Part shown: positions 26,077-34,964 of the stretch, one piece after another
Layout of the letters: every line of letters starts with the position of its first letter
Position numbering within the stretch: position 1 is the first letter of the stretch
Source: Geomobilibacter sp964431365
GTDB lineage: Bacteria > Desulfobacterota > Desulfuromonadia > Geobacterales > DSM-12255
Length of the DNA: 64,000 nt
Assembly: GCA_964431365.1 (NCBI GenBank)
Contig: CAYSJJ010000003.1
Location: 40,898-104,897, forward strand
Direction of reading: 5' to 3'
Notes under the pieces: generated by a model
The model's input: only the letters and a program-made list of their open reading frames with translations
Told to the model about the DNA's origin: nothing
Database searches by the model: none
Position numbers and translations under genes: made by a program

Positions 26077-27897
26077 CTACATCTCCACTCGCGTCACCAC
26101 ACCCTGCAGCTTGCTTGCCGGCAGTTTGTTGAACTGCACGAAGTTGGGGGTGAGCTTCTTGATGGCCGAAAAGATCTTCCAGATCGGGTTCGGCGTTGCG
26201 ATGTCCTCGATCCCGTAAAAGATGACCTTCTCATGAATACCGTTTTCCTTGAGCAGTGTCTCGATATCCATCCTCTCCATGTAGCCTGCCTGGATGGTGA
26301 ACGAGTCGAGGCCGGTGCCGCCGTCACGGTCCAGGCGGGAACAGATGCCGAACGGTTCGTCGGTCCGAACTATGGAGATGAAGATGTTCCGCTCGTAGAT
26401 GATATTGCTCCGGATGATGCAGTGCACCACATACGGCGGCACCACCTCCCACTCCTTGGTGAAAAAGAGGCCGGTACCGGGAATATTTTTTCCCTTGGCG
26501 TAGATCTGCTCATAGGCAAGGAGAAACGTATCGATGTCCAGTGGGCGCAGCGCCCGGTAGAGTGCCCGCTGCCCTTTGGTCCAGATCAGGATGACCGCAA
26601 AGGGGATCGCCGCCAGGATGATGGACCAGTAGCCGCCGTGGGGAAGCTTGTTCAGGTTGGAGATGAGGAAGACCAGGTCCACCAGGGTCACGAGCAGGGC
26701 GAGGGGGACCTTCCATTTCTTGGTCGTGCGGGCAAAGATCATGACCATCATGACCCCGGTGATGGTCATGGTCCCGGTAACGGCCAGACCGTAGGCCGCG
26801 GCCAGGTTCTCCGACTTCTTGAAGAGGAGCATGATGAAGATGACCAGCAGCATCAGGAACCAGTTCACCGAGCCTATGTAGATCTGGGACTTCAGGTGGC
26901 TGGAGGTGTAGTCCACCTTCATGAGCGGCATTATCCGGGTGGTGATCCCCTGGTAGACAATGGAGAAAACGCCGCTGATCAGCGCCTGGGAGGCGATGAC
27001 CGTGGCGATGACCGTGAGGATCAGGAACGGGATGTAGAGAATGGGTGCTTCCCACTGGACCATGCCGAAGAGGATGTTGGTAGCCTTGGGATGGGTGATG
27101 ATGAAGGCACCCTGCCCCAGGTAGTTGATCACCAGGGCGACGAAGACGAACCACCATGCCCGGATGATCGGTTTCCTGCCAAGGTGTCCCATGTCGGCGT
27201 AAAGGGCCTCGCCACCGGTGGCGCAGAGGATGACCTCGGAGAGGACGAAGAAACCGGCCAGACCGTTATGGGAGAGGAACCTGACCGCGTACCAGGGGCT
27301 GACCGACTTGAGTACCTCAGGATGGCCGGCAACGGAGATGGCGCCGGAGAGGGTAAGGGCCACGAACCAGATGACCATCAGGGGGCCGAAGGCCTTGGCC
27401 ACCTTGTCGGTTCCCTTGAACTGGAAGATGAAGAGGCCGACGGCAATGGCCGCAGCGAGGCAGATCAGAAGCGCCTGGGGCGTATGCTCCAGGCCCGGGA
27501 TCAGTTCCATACCCTCCACGGCGGAGAGGATGGAGATGGCCGGGGTGATGACGCCGTCCCCCAGGAGCAGGCAGACCCCTACATAGGAGAGGAACGAGAC
27601 AAAGGCGAGCTGCCGGCCCGGCTTGAGGAGGCGGACCAGGATCTCCTTGAGGACGATGGTCCCCCCCTCCCCCTTGCGCCCCAGGCTCATGGCGAGCCAG
27701 GCGTATTCCACGGAGACCAGGAGAATCAGAGTCCAGACGATCAGGGAGATGATGCCGTAGATGCTTTCCTGGGAAGGTTTGGTGAGGGTGACGATAACGG
27801 TCAGGGTATAGATGGGGCTCGTCCCGATGTCGCCGAACACCAGCCCCATGGACTTGACGATGCCGCCCCAGAAGGAATCTGCTTCGTGTTGCTTCAT
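26077..27897 (-). CDS. kup: KUP/Trk-D potassium uptake protein
   Basis: 606 residues with twelve predicted membrane helices in the first 440 residues and a cytoplasmic C-terminal domain. Family motifs are GLVFGDIGTSPIYTL at the N-terminus and GDGVITPAISILSAVEGME. It imports potassium with protons at low external K+. The gene lies behind a c-di-AMP riboswitch and its expression-platform hairpin, in keeping with the role of c-di-AMP in repressing potassium uptake. An unrelated outer-membrane cluster follows. Confidence 0.95.
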   Translation of the reverse strand: MKQHEADSFWGGIVKSMGLVFGDIGTSPIYTLTVIVTLTKPSQESIYGIISLIVWTLILLVSVEYAWLAMSLGRKGEGGTIVLKEILVRLLKPGRQLAFVSFLSYVGVCLLLGDGVITPAISILSAVEGMELIPGLEHTPQALLICLAAAIAVGLFIFQFKGTDKVAKAFGPLMVIWFVALTLSGAISVAGHPEVLKSVSPWYAVRFLSHNGLAGFFVLSEVILCATGGEALYADMGHLGRKPIIRAWWFVFVALVINYLGQGAFIITHPKATNILFGMVQWEAPILYIPFLILTVIATVIASQALISGVFSIVYQGITTRIMPLMKVDYTSSHLKSQIYIGSVNWFLMLLVIFIMLLFKKSENLAAAYGLAVTGTMTITGVMMVMIFARTTKKWKVPLALLVTLVDLVFLISNLNKLPHGGYWSIILAAIPFAVILIWTKGQRALYRALRPLDIDTFLLAYEQIYAKGKNIPGTGLFFTKEWEVVPPYVVHCIIRSNIIYERNIFISIVRTDEPFGICSRLDRDGGTGLDSFTIQAGYMERMDIETLLKENGIHEKVIFYGIEDIATPNPIWKIFSAIKKLTPNFVQFNKLPASKLQGVVTRVEM

Positions 27898-27941
27898 GTT
27901 GTCTCCCGCACGTCGCGTGCAGGGCTGAGCGCGAAAATGAA

Positions 27942-27965
27942 GGCCGCCGGCAATCGCCGACGGCC
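27942..27965 (-). terminator. riboswitch expression-platform terminator before kup
   Basis: On the minus strand GGCCGTCGGC, loop GATT, GCCGGCGGCC, then TTCATTTTCG. It lies between the riboswitch aptamer and the kup start (45 bases away). Ligand binding would be expected to favour it. Confidence 0.65.
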
Positions 27966-28105
27966 AGTGACCGCGTTCGTGCCCTTCCAGATGCCTACGA
28001 GGTTAGCTGACGGGCTCGGGAGTGGAAGTTCCCTATCCGGCACCGGCCGGAATGCGCCCCTGTTGCTCGGGTCCCCCGCATCCGCTTCAGGGAGCGGATC
28101 TCGGC
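27966..28105 (-). promoter_or_regulatory. ydaO/yuaA c-di-AMP riboswitch
   Basis: The minus-strand leader of kup contains the conserved pieces of the ydaO class in order: a GATCCGCT/AGCGGATC-type 5' stem, GCGGGGGACCC, a second GGGGCGCA block, CTCCCGAGCCCGTCAGCTAA and CCTCGTAGGC. The CCGTCAGCTAACCTCGTAGGC stretch is the strongest signature of this RNA. Established knowledge: ydaO RNAs bind two molecules of c-di-AMP and usually turn off potassium transport and cell-wall genes. Boundaries are approximate. Confidence 0.88.
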
Positions 28106-28118
28106 TGAAATTTCCGTT

Positions 28119-28147
28119 CTTATACTCCTTGTCAGGTCCAATATCAA
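28119..28147 (-). promoter_or_regulatory. promoter of the riboswitch-kup transcript
   Basis: On the minus strand TTGATA (28142-28147), 17-base spacer, TATAAG (28119-28124), placed just before the aptamer. Confidence 0.65.
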
Positions 28148-28252
28148 TAATCTTTCCCGGGCAGGCCGCCCGGCCGGCGGGGGGAGGACGCCTGACGCAG
28201 GGCAATTTCCCCCCGCTCCGGGCCGGCCTGCCACTGGACAACCCCTTTATTC

Positions 28253-28281
28253 TTGACTTTTCAATGGGTTCCGGCTAGTTT
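28253..28281 (+). promoter_or_regulatory. ileS promoter
   Basis: TTGACT at 28253-28258, 17-base spacer, TAGTTT at 28276-28281. It is 37 bases before the ileS start, divergent from the kup promoter. The 421-base interval 27898-28318 is filled by these two promoters, the riboswitch and its terminator; about 100 bases between the promoters (28148-28252) show nothing I can name. No T-box is present. Confidence 0.55.
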
Positions 28282-28318
28282 ATTTCGCTTATTTGGCGAT
28301 CATTACGGAGGAATTCCC

Positions 28319-31093
28319 ATGGAGTATAAAGACACCCTCAACCTGCCTGTCACCGATTTCCCCATGAAGGCCAACCTGAACCAGCGGGAGCCGGAGATCC
28401 TCAAAAAGTGGGATGAAGCCGGGCTCTATGCCCAGATCGAGGCCCGCGGCGCCGGGCGGCCGAATTACATTCTCCATGACGGTCCTCCCTACGCCAACGG
28501 CCATATCCATATCGGCCACGCCCTGAACAAGATCCTCAAGGACGTGATCCTCAAGGGGAAGCGGATGGAGGGGTTCAACGCCCCCTACGTCCCGGGGTGG
28601 GACTGCCACGGGCTCCCCATCGAGTTGCAGGTGGAGAAGAACCTGGGATCGAAGAAGCACGAGATCTCCAAGCTGGAGATGCGCCGTGAATGCCGGAAAT
28701 ATGCCGAGAAGTTCATTGACATCCAGCGGGACGAATTCAAGCGGCTCGGCGTTCTGGGAGACTGGGAGAACCCCTATCTCACCATGAACTACGAGTACGA
28801 GGGGCAGACCGCTCTGGAACTGGCCAAGTTCGCCCACAACGGCGGCCTCTACCGGGGGAAGAAGCCGGTCCACTGGTGCTCCTCCTGCGTCACGGCCCTG
28901 GCCGAGGCCGAGGTGGAGTATGCCGACCACACCTCCCCCTCCATCTACGTCAAGTTCGCGCTGCAGGACGACATCGCGGCCGCCGTGCCGGCCCTGGCCG
29001 GCAAGAAGGTCTCCGTGGTGATCTGGACCACCACCCCCTGGACCATCCCGGCCAACCTGGCCATCGCCATGCACCCGGAATTCGCCTACGTCGCCCTGGA
29101 GGTGAACGGCGAGGTCCTCATCGTTGCCGAAGGGCTGAACGACGCCTTCCTGGCTGCCAACAAGCTGGAGGGTCGGGTCCTGGCCACCTTCCAGGCATCG
29201 GTGCTGGAGCGGAAGCGCTGCAAGCACCCGTTCTACGACCGCGACTCCATCGTGCTACTGGGGGAGCACGTGACCCTGGAGGCAGGCACCGGCTGCGTCC
29301 ACACTGCGCCGGGCCACGGCCAGGAGGACTACGAACTGGCCCTGAAGGAAGGGCTGGAGATCTATAACCCGGTGGACAACCACGGCAAGTACCTCTCGAA
29401 TCTGGAGTTCTTCGGCGGCCAGTTCGTTTTTGCTGCCAACCCCCTGGTGATCGAGAAGCTGCAGGAGGTCGGCGCCCTGGTCGGGGCCGGCCAGGTGAGC
29501 CACTCCTACCCGCACTGCTGGCGCTGCAAGAAGCCGATCATCTTCCGGGCCACCGAGCAGTGGTTCATCTCCATGGAGGCTAACGGGCTCCGCAAGCAGT
29601 CGCTGGAGGCGATCGAGCAGGTGCAGTGGATCCCCAAATGGGGCAAGGAGCGGATTTTCGGCATGATCGAGAACCGCCCGGACTGGTGCATCTCCCGCCA
29701 GCGTACCTGGGGGGTCCCGATCACCGCCTTCTCCTGCACCGCCTGCGGCGAGTACCTGGCCGACGGCGCCCTCATGGACCATGTGGCCGCCATCTTCAAG
29801 GAACAGAGCGCCGATGCCTGGTTCGAATGGGAGGCGGACAAGCTCCTCCCCGCCGGCACCAAGTGCCCCCAGTGCGGCGCCTCCACCTTCAGCAAGGAGA
29901 TGGACATCCTGGACGTCTGGTTCGACTCCGGCGTCTCCCACGCCGCCGTGTTGGAACCGAACCCGAAACTCTCCTCCCCCGCGGACATGTACCTGGAGGG
30001 GAGCGACCAGCACCGCGGCTGGTTCCACTCCTCGCTCCTGGAGAGCGTCGGCACCCGCGGCCGCGCCCCCTACAAAAACGTCCTGACCCACGGCTTCGTG
30101 GTTGACGGCCAGGGGCGCAAGATGAGCAAGTCGGTGGGGAACGTGGTCGCGCCGGAAGAGGTGATCAAGAAGTACGGCGGCGAGATCCTCCGCCTCTGGG
30201 TCGCGGCCCAGGACTACCGTGACGACATCCGGATCTCCCAGGAGATCCTGACCCGTCTCTCCGAGGCGTATCGCCGCATCAGGAACACCTGCCGTTACAT
30301 CCTCGGGAATATCAGCGACTTCGACCCGGCCAGTGATTCGGTCCCCTTCGACAAGATGCCGGAGCTGGACCGCTGGGCCCTGCACCAGCTGGAGCTCCTC
30401 AAGGAGAAGGTGCTGAAATGCTACGGCGACTATGAGTTCCACGTCCTCTACCACGCGGTGAACGGCTTCTGCACCGTGGAGATGAGCGCCTTCTACCTGG
30501 ATATCCTGAAGGACCGGGTCTACACCAGCAGGAAGGATTCCCTGGAACGCCGGAGCGCCCAGACCGTCATGTACCTGATCCTCGACTCCCTGGTGCGGCT
30601 GGTGGCGCCGGTCCTCTCCTTCACCAGCGACGAGGTCTGGGGGTACATGCCGGGGACGCGGGAGACGAGCGTGCACCTGGCACAGTTCCCGGCCCTCAAC
30701 CCCGAATGGAAGGACGACCGGCTGGTGGAGCGGTGGGAGCGGATCATGAAGGTGCGGGCCGAGGTCTCCAAGGCCCTGGAGCAGGCGAGGGTGGCCAAGA
30801 CCATCGGCCACTCCCTGGACGCGGCCGTCGCAATCGCCGCCGAGCCGGAACTGCTCGCCTTCCTCGGCGAGTACGCTGCAGAACTGCCGGCCATCTTCAT
30901 CGTCTCCCGCGTGACCCTGACCGACGCCCTCTCCGGCGACAGCTACGCCGCCGAGGGGATCGCCGGCCTGCAGCTGCAGGTGACAGCCGCGCCGGGCGTG
31001 AAGTGCGAGCGCTGCTGGTGTTACAGCGAAGAGCTCGGGACGGAGAGCGAGCATCCGACGATCTGCCCCAAGTGCACGGCTGCGGTGAAATAA
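28319..31093 (+). CDS. ileS: Isoleucyl-tRNA synthetase
   Basis: 924 residues from ATG 28319, preceded by GGAGGAATTCCC. Class I synthetase with HIGH motif in PPYANGHIHIGHALNK, KMSKS in GRKMSKSVGN, and an editing domain with the conserved WTTTPWTIPAN. The C-terminal zinc site is CERCWCYSEELG followed by CPKC, characteristic of the bacterial IleRS type sensitive to mupirocin rather than the eukaryote-like type. A dispersed palindromic element (31095) abuts the stop. Confidence 0.97.
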   Translation: MEYKDTLNLPVTDFPMKANLNQREPEILKKWDEAGLYAQIEARGAGRPNYILHDGPPYANGHIHIGHALNKILKDVILKGKRMEGFNAPYVPGWDCHGLPIELQVEKNLGSKKHEISKLEMRRECRKYAEKFIDIQRDEFKRLGVLGDWENPYLTMNYEYEGQTALELAKFAHNGGLYRGKKPVHWCSSCVTALAEAEVEYADHTSPSIYVKFALQDDIAAAVPALAGKKVSVVIWTTTPWTIPANLAIAMHPEFAYVALEVNGEVLIVAEGLNDAFLAANKLEGRVLATFQASVLERKRCKHPFYDRDSIVLLGEHVTLEAGTGCVHTAPGHGQEDYELALKEGLEIYNPVDNHGKYLSNLEFFGGQFVFAANPLVIEKLQEVGALVGAGQVSHSYPHCWRCKKPIIFRATEQWFISMEANGLRKQSLEAIEQVQWIPKWGKERIFGMIENRPDWCISRQRTWGVPITAFSCTACGEYLADGALMDHVAAIFKEQSADAWFEWEADKLLPAGTKCPQCGASTFSKEMDILDVWFDSGVSHAAVLEPNPKLSSPADMYLEGSDQHRGWFHSSLLESVGTRGRAPYKNVLTHGFVVDGQGRKMSKSVGNVVAPEEVIKKYGGEILRLWVAAQDYRDDIRISQEILTRLSEAYRRIRNTCRYILGNISDFDPASDSVPFDKMPELDRWALHQLELLKEKVLKCYGDYEFHVLYHAVNGFCTVEMSAFYLDILKDRVYTSRKDSLERRSAQTVMYLILDSLVRLVAPVLSFTSDEVWGYMPGTRETSVHLAQFPALNPEWKDDRLVERWERIMKVRAEVSKALEQARVAKTIGHSLDAAVAIAAEPELLAFLGEYAAELPAIFIVSRVTLTDALSGDSYAAEGIAGLQLQVTAAPGVKCERCWCYSEELGTESEHPTICPKCTAAVK

Positions 31094-31094
31094 C

Positions 31095-31227
31095 AGGTTG
31101 CTGAAAAACAGCCATCTCGCCGCCGTCCTCGCACGCATCCTTGTGCGGCGTAGGCCCGATCGTTGGGTACTACGCCTCCCTCGAAGCTTGCTGCGGGTGC
31201 GACGATCTGGCTATTTTTGAGCAACCT
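31095..31227. repeat. terminally inverted intergenic element, copy 1
   Basis: 133-bp element with imperfect inverted ends: AGGTTGCTGAAAAACAGCCA on the left against TGGCTATTTTTGAGCAACCT on the right. The left 38 and right 33 bases recur at 60810-60905 with few changes, while the middle differs. It starts one base after the ileS stop. No coding capacity; it resembles a MITE or a large REP element. Confidence 0.8.
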
Positions 31228-31336
31228 CGTAGTTGTATGCAAAGGGATGCGGCGTCCATGGCTCACGAATAATTTCCCGTAAATCAGCTTTTACTCTGCG
31301 AACATCTGCGTCCTCTGCGGTGAAAGACTTAATCCC

Positions 31337-32467
31337 ATGGTCCAGATCATTGATACGAAGGTCAACCTGGAGTTCCCGCTCGGTCACCATCTCCACTGTC
31401 TGATCGCCCAGCTTCCCAACCGGCTGCGCCGGACGGAGAGCGGCTACGGCATCACCGATCCGGACGACAAGTGGCGACAGGTACGGGCGATCCTCGACCT
31501 GGTGGCTGCCGGCGAGGGGAACCTGAAGAAGCTCCACTTCCTCATGTTCCCCGAGAGCAGCATCCCCTTTGCCCGCTTCGACGAGATGCTGGCCGCCATC
31601 GCCCAGGGTTTTCGCCCCAATTCGGTGACCATGTTCGGCATCGAGCATGTACCGCTCAAGACCTACCGGGAGCTCCTGGAGCGCTTCAGGGAGGACAACG
31701 CCGAGGCGATCGGGCTGGTGGACAGGGATCTGAACTCCGGCGACATCCTGGAGATGCCGGTCAACTGGTGCTGTATAGCGGTCAAGGAGGCGGACGGCAG
31801 GCTGCGGGTCTTTCTGGAGGCCAAGTCCCACCCGTTCCACGGCGAGGAGTTCCTGGACAAGTACCATGACCTCTATCGGGGGCGGCACTTCTATCTTTTC
31901 CGCAGCCGTCCCTCCTGCTTCAATTTCATGACGCTCGTCTGCCTCGACTACCTCTACCGGGACCTGTACGCCTCCAACATCAAGCAGATCATCGACCACG
32001 CCAACCGGCTCTATTTCAACACCCGCCAGGGGCTGGATGCCCTCTTCGTCATCCAGTGCAACCCGAAGCCGGAACACCAGAGCTACCGGGACGTGATCAG
32101 CGGTTTTTACGGCGAATACCTGGAGGACTTTCCCGGTGTGCGGGAGTCGGTGACGGTCTTCGGCAACACCTCGGACGAGACCTTCGTCGAGGGGTTTTCC
32201 GACGGCCGGCCGGCCCACGGCTACTCCTACGTGGTCATCAACCGTCACCACAAGCTGGGGAAGGTGCAGCAACGGGAGTTCGTGACCGACGACTTTGGCG
32301 GGGCGCCGGTCTGCCGGCTCCGTTTCGGCCCGGGTACCCGGCTCTGCTACTTCAACCTGCCGCAGCACCATGAGCTCGACCCCCGCACCTCGCGGGTCCC
32401 TCTCAAGGTCCACAGCATCATGCAGTGGACGGAAGATGGCCGCTGGGAGAAACTGGCGGAATTGTAG
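31337..32467 (+). CDS. Protein of unknown function with a nitrilase-like Glu-Lys-Cys triad
   Basis: 376 residues, no signal peptide or membrane helix. I do not recognise a named family. Three segments occur in the order and spacing of the nitrilase/CN-hydrolase fold. LKKLHFLMFPESSIP has Glu73, RVFLEAKSHPFHGEE has Lys163, and FMTLVCLDYLYRDLY has Cys202, each after a hydrophobic strand as in that superfamily. A C-terminal part (about 300-376) with GTRLCYFNLPQHHE is extra. The assignment to a C-N hydrolase fold is inference from the triad alone; the substrate is unknown. It lies between ileS and argH, and no strong ribosome-binding site precedes the ATG. The 3' stop codon touches the first heptad hairpin. 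Confidence 0.5.
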   Translation: MVQIIDTKVNLEFPLGHHLHCLIAQLPNRLRRTESGYGITDPDDKWRQVRAILDLVAAGEGNLKKLHFLMFPESSIPFARFDEMLAAIAQGFRPNSVTMFGIEHVPLKTYRELLERFREDNAEAIGLVDRDLNSGDILEMPVNWCCIAVKEADGRLRVFLEAKSHPFHGEEFLDKYHDLYRGRHFYLFRSRPSCFNFMTLVCLDYLYRDLYASNIKQIIDHANRLYFNTRQGLDALFVIQCNPKPEHQSYRDVISGFYGEYLEDFPGVRESVTVFGNTSDETFVEGFSDGRPAHGYSYVVINRHHKLGKVQQREFVTDDFGGAPVCRLRFGPGTRLCYFNLPQHHELDPRTSRVPLKVHSIMQWTEDGRWEKLAEL

Positions 32468-32531
32468 AGGAACGAGGAGCGAGGTTCGGGGTTCGAGGAT
32501 TCCCTCGGTCCTCGTCCCTCGCACCTCGAAC
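32467..32531 (+). repeat. heptad-phased hairpin before argH
   Basis: Left arm: GAGGAAC, GAGGAGC, GAGGTTC, GGGGTTC, GAGGATT, five contiguous 7-mers (32467-32501). Right arm: CCCTCGG, TCCTCGT, CCCTCGC, ACCTCGA (32502-32529), in the same 7-base phase and complementary to the left arm. It begins in the stop codon of the preceding gene and ends before the argH ribosome-binding site. Confidence 0.8.
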
Positions 32532-32550
32532 TGATAAAAGGAGATTCATC

Positions 32551-33927
32551 ATGTCCAAAGACAAACTCTGGGGGGGACGTTTCGCCCAGCCCACCAACAA
32601 ATTCGTCGAGGAGTTCACCGCCTCCATCGACTTTGACAAGCGCCTCTACCATCAGGATATCCGTGGCTCCATCGCCCATGCCCGGATGCTCGGGAAGCAG
32701 GGGATCATCCCCCTGGCCGACGTGGAGGCGATCGTCAACGGCCTGCAGCATATCCTGGAGCAGATCGAGGCCGGCCATTTCGACTTCTCCGTCGCCCTGG
32801 AAGACATCCACATGAACATCGAGGCGCGGCTCTCCGCAAAGATCGGCGAGGCGGGGAAGAGGCTCCATACCGGCCGCTCCCGCAACGACCAGGTGGCCCT
32901 GGACATCCGCCTCTACCTCAGGGACGAGATCGTGGAGGTCTCCGCCTACCTGGAGATGCTCATCGATTCCCTGATCTTCCAGGCCGAGAACAACCTTGAG
33001 GTCATCATGCCGGGGTACACCCACCTGCAGACGGCCCAGCCGATCCTCTTCAGCCACCACATGCTCGCCTACGTGGAGATGTTCAAGCGGGACAAGGGGC
33101 GGATGGAGGATTGCCTGCGCCGGGTCAACGTCCTGCCGCTGGGGGCCGGCGCCCTGGCCGGCACCACCTTCCCCATCGACCGGGAGCATGTGGCCGAGCT
33201 CCTCGATTTCCCGGAGGTGACCCGGAACTCCCTCGATTCGGTCTCGGACCGGGACTTCGCCCTGGAGTTCATCTCCGCCTCCTCCATCCTGATGATGCAC
33301 CTGTCGCGCTTCTCCGAGGAGCTGATCCTCTGGTCCACCAGCGAGTTCCGGTTCATCGACCTCTCCGACGGCTTCTGCACCGGCTCCTCCATCATGCCCC
33401 AGAAGAAGAACCCGGACGTGCCCGAACTGGTCCGCGGCAAGACCGGCCGGGTCTACGGCAACCTTATGGCGCTCCTGACGGTGATGAAGGGGCTGCCGCT
33501 CGCCTACAACAAGGATATGCAGGAGGACAAGGAGCCGCTGTTCGACACCATCGACACGGTCAAGGGTTCCCTCAAGATCTTCGCCGACATGATCCGGGAG
33601 ATGCGGGTGAACGCCGGCACCATGCGTCAGGCGGCGGCCAAGGGGTTCTCCACCGCCACCGACGTGGCCGACTACCTGGTCCGCAAGGGTATGCCGTTCA
33701 GGGACGCCCATGAGGTGGTGGGGAAGTCGGTGGCCTACTGCCTGAACCACGGCAAGGACCTGCCGGAGCTGACCATCGAGGAGTGGCAGGCATTTTCCGA
33801 CAAGATCGGCGAGGATATCTACGACGCCATCACCCTGGAGGCGAGCGTCAATGCCCGGGCCGCCACCGGCGGAACGGCGCTGGAGCGGGTCAAGGCGGAG
33901 ATCGAACGGGTAAAATCGGGAAGGTAA
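32551..33927 (+). CDS. argH: Argininosuccinate lyase
   Basis: 458 residues from ATG 32551 with AAAAGGAG upstream. Fumarase/aspartase superfamily; signature GSSIMPQKKNPD with the catalytic Ser loop, N-terminal LWGGRF, and TGRSRNDQVA. Last step of arginine synthesis, splitting argininosuccinate to arginine and fumarate. Heptad hairpins flank it on both sides. No other arginine gene is in the window; a dap set follows. Confidence 0.97.
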   Translation: MSKDKLWGGRFAQPTNKFVEEFTASIDFDKRLYHQDIRGSIAHARMLGKQGIIPLADVEAIVNGLQHILEQIEAGHFDFSVALEDIHMNIEARLSAKIGEAGKRLHTGRSRNDQVALDIRLYLRDEIVEVSAYLEMLIDSLIFQAENNLEVIMPGYTHLQTAQPILFSHHMLAYVEMFKRDKGRMEDCLRRVNVLPLGAGALAGTTFPIDREHVAELLDFPEVTRNSLDSVSDRDFALEFISASSILMMHLSRFSEELILWSTSEFRFIDLSDGFCTGSSIMPQKKNPDVPELVRGKTGRVYGNLMALLTVMKGLPLAYNKDMQEDKEPLFDTIDTVKGSLKIFADMIREMRVNAGTMRQAAAKGFSTATDVADYLVRKGMPFRDAHEVVGKSVAYCLNHGKDLPELTIEEWQAFSDKIGEDIYDAITLEASVNARAATGGTALERVKAEIERVKSGR

Positions 33928-34018
33928 GGAGCAAGGCTAAAGGAACGAGGTTCGAGGATAAACGGAACTTATGCCTTGGTTTGTCCTCGATCCTTTAACC
34001 TCGATCCTTGATCCTTGT
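33926..34018 (+). repeat. heptad-phased hairpin after argH
   Basis: Left arm of five 7-mers: AAGGAGC, AAGGCTA, AAGGAAC, GAGGTTC, GAGGATA (33926-33960). A 23-base spacer follows. The right arm has five 7-mers: TCCTCGA, TCCTTTA, ACCTCGA, TCCTTGA, TCCTTGT (33984-34018). The first unit overlaps the argH stop codon. Confidence 0.8.
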
Positions 34019-34029
34019 CCGGTCAAGCT

Positions 34030-34806
34030 ATGAGGCGAGTCATAAGAACAACGGTGCTATTCTTTCTGCTGGCGGCAGCAGTATCCGTTTCCGCCTGCGG
34101 AAAGAAGGGGGCGCTGGTGCCGCCCGAGGCGCTGGTGCCGGCTCCGGCGACCGATCTGCAGGTGCGGCAGCAGGGGGACGGGTTCCGTATCTCCTGGACG
34201 GCGCCCGGCAAGGAGGAGCGGGGGCGCCCGCTGCGCGACCTGGCCGGCTTCCGGCTCTATCGCCACGAAGTGCTCCAACCGGGGGAGGATTGCCTTGCCT
34301 GCCCGGAGAGCTGGCTGCTGGTCAGGAACATCGACCTGGAGTATCTGCGCGACGTGCAGCGGAGCGGCGACCGCTTCTTCTGCGTGGACCGCGACGTCAA
34401 GAGCGGCACCTCCTACCGCTACAGCGTCACGGCCGCGAGCCGGCGGGGCGCGGTCGGGCGGCCGGCCTTCGGCGAGCCGAGGAAGAAGGTATCCGCACCG
34501 TTCCCCCCGATCCTCCAGGCTGTCCCGTCCCCCACCGCCGTCACCCTGGAATTCGTTGCCATCCCCCCCCCGGGCAGCTCCCGGGTCGGTTTCAACGTCT
34601 ACCGCCAGCGCTCCGGCGAGCCTGCGCCCGCCGCCCCTCTCACACCGGCGCCGGTCCCCGGCCCCACCTTCACCGATCAGCAGCTCGATCGCAACGTCAA
34701 CTATCGCTATACCGTCACAGCCGTGGTCCGCGTCGACGGGGAAGAGGTGGAGAGCGGACCATCCAACGAGGTGGATGCCTCCCTCGCCCCTCTTGATCTC
34801 CGTTGA
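34030..34806 (+). CDS. Lipoprotein with two fibronectin type III-like domains
   Basis: 258 residues from ATG 34030. Lipoprotein signal ending VSACGKKGAL. The CGxKGxL start of the mature protein is that of LptM/YifL, a small lipoprotein usually found next to lysA and dapF. Here it is extended by two FN3-like domains (about 40-150 and 155-255), each ending in a SYRYSVTAA/NYRYTVTAV strand. Cys pairs DCLAC and later FFC may form disulfides. Likely outer-membrane anchored. Its conserved neighbour lysA is absent, with only a scar downstream. Confidence 0.78.
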   Translation: MRRVIRTTVLFFLLAAAVSVSACGKKGALVPPEALVPAPATDLQVRQQGDGFRISWTAPGKEERGRPLRDLAGFRLYRHEVLQPGEDCLACPESWLLVRNIDLEYLRDVQRSGDRFFCVDRDVKSGTSYRYSVTAASRRGAVGRPAFGEPRKKVSAPFPPILQAVPSPTAVTLEFVAIPPPGSSRVGFNVYRQRSGEPAPAAPLTPAPVPGPTFTDQQLDRNVNYRYTVTAVVRVDGEEVESGPSNEVDASLAPLDLR

Positions 34807-34865
34807 ACGGTATGCCCCTCCCCTTGAAAAACAGTGCCACTCTCCTTCCTACCCGAGTGAATCTT

Positions 34866-34894
34866 TTGACTTTTGTCCTCTCCTGTGTTAGGTA
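34866..34894 (+). promoter_or_regulatory. possible promoter before the lysA remnant and dapA
   Basis: TTGACT at 34866-34871, 17-base spacer, TAGGTA at 34889-34894. The -35 box is good and the -10 box poor. Confidence 0.3.
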
Positions 34895-34964
34895 GAAACA
34901 CTTTACCCAAAACAAGGTTTGGCTGTTTTGCAGCCATTGTTATCGCAACGGAGGATTGGACGAA

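Noticed and set aside
26233..28278. 681-codon plus-strand open frame opposite kup
   Set aside because: Shadow of kup that continues through the riboswitch; composition is typical of antisense to membrane genes.
31228..31336. repeat of TCTGCG words before the nitrilase-like gene (31293-31322)
   Set aside because: Three TCTGCG words spaced 10 and 9 bases; no paired arm and no 7-base phase, so not counted with the heptad hairpins.
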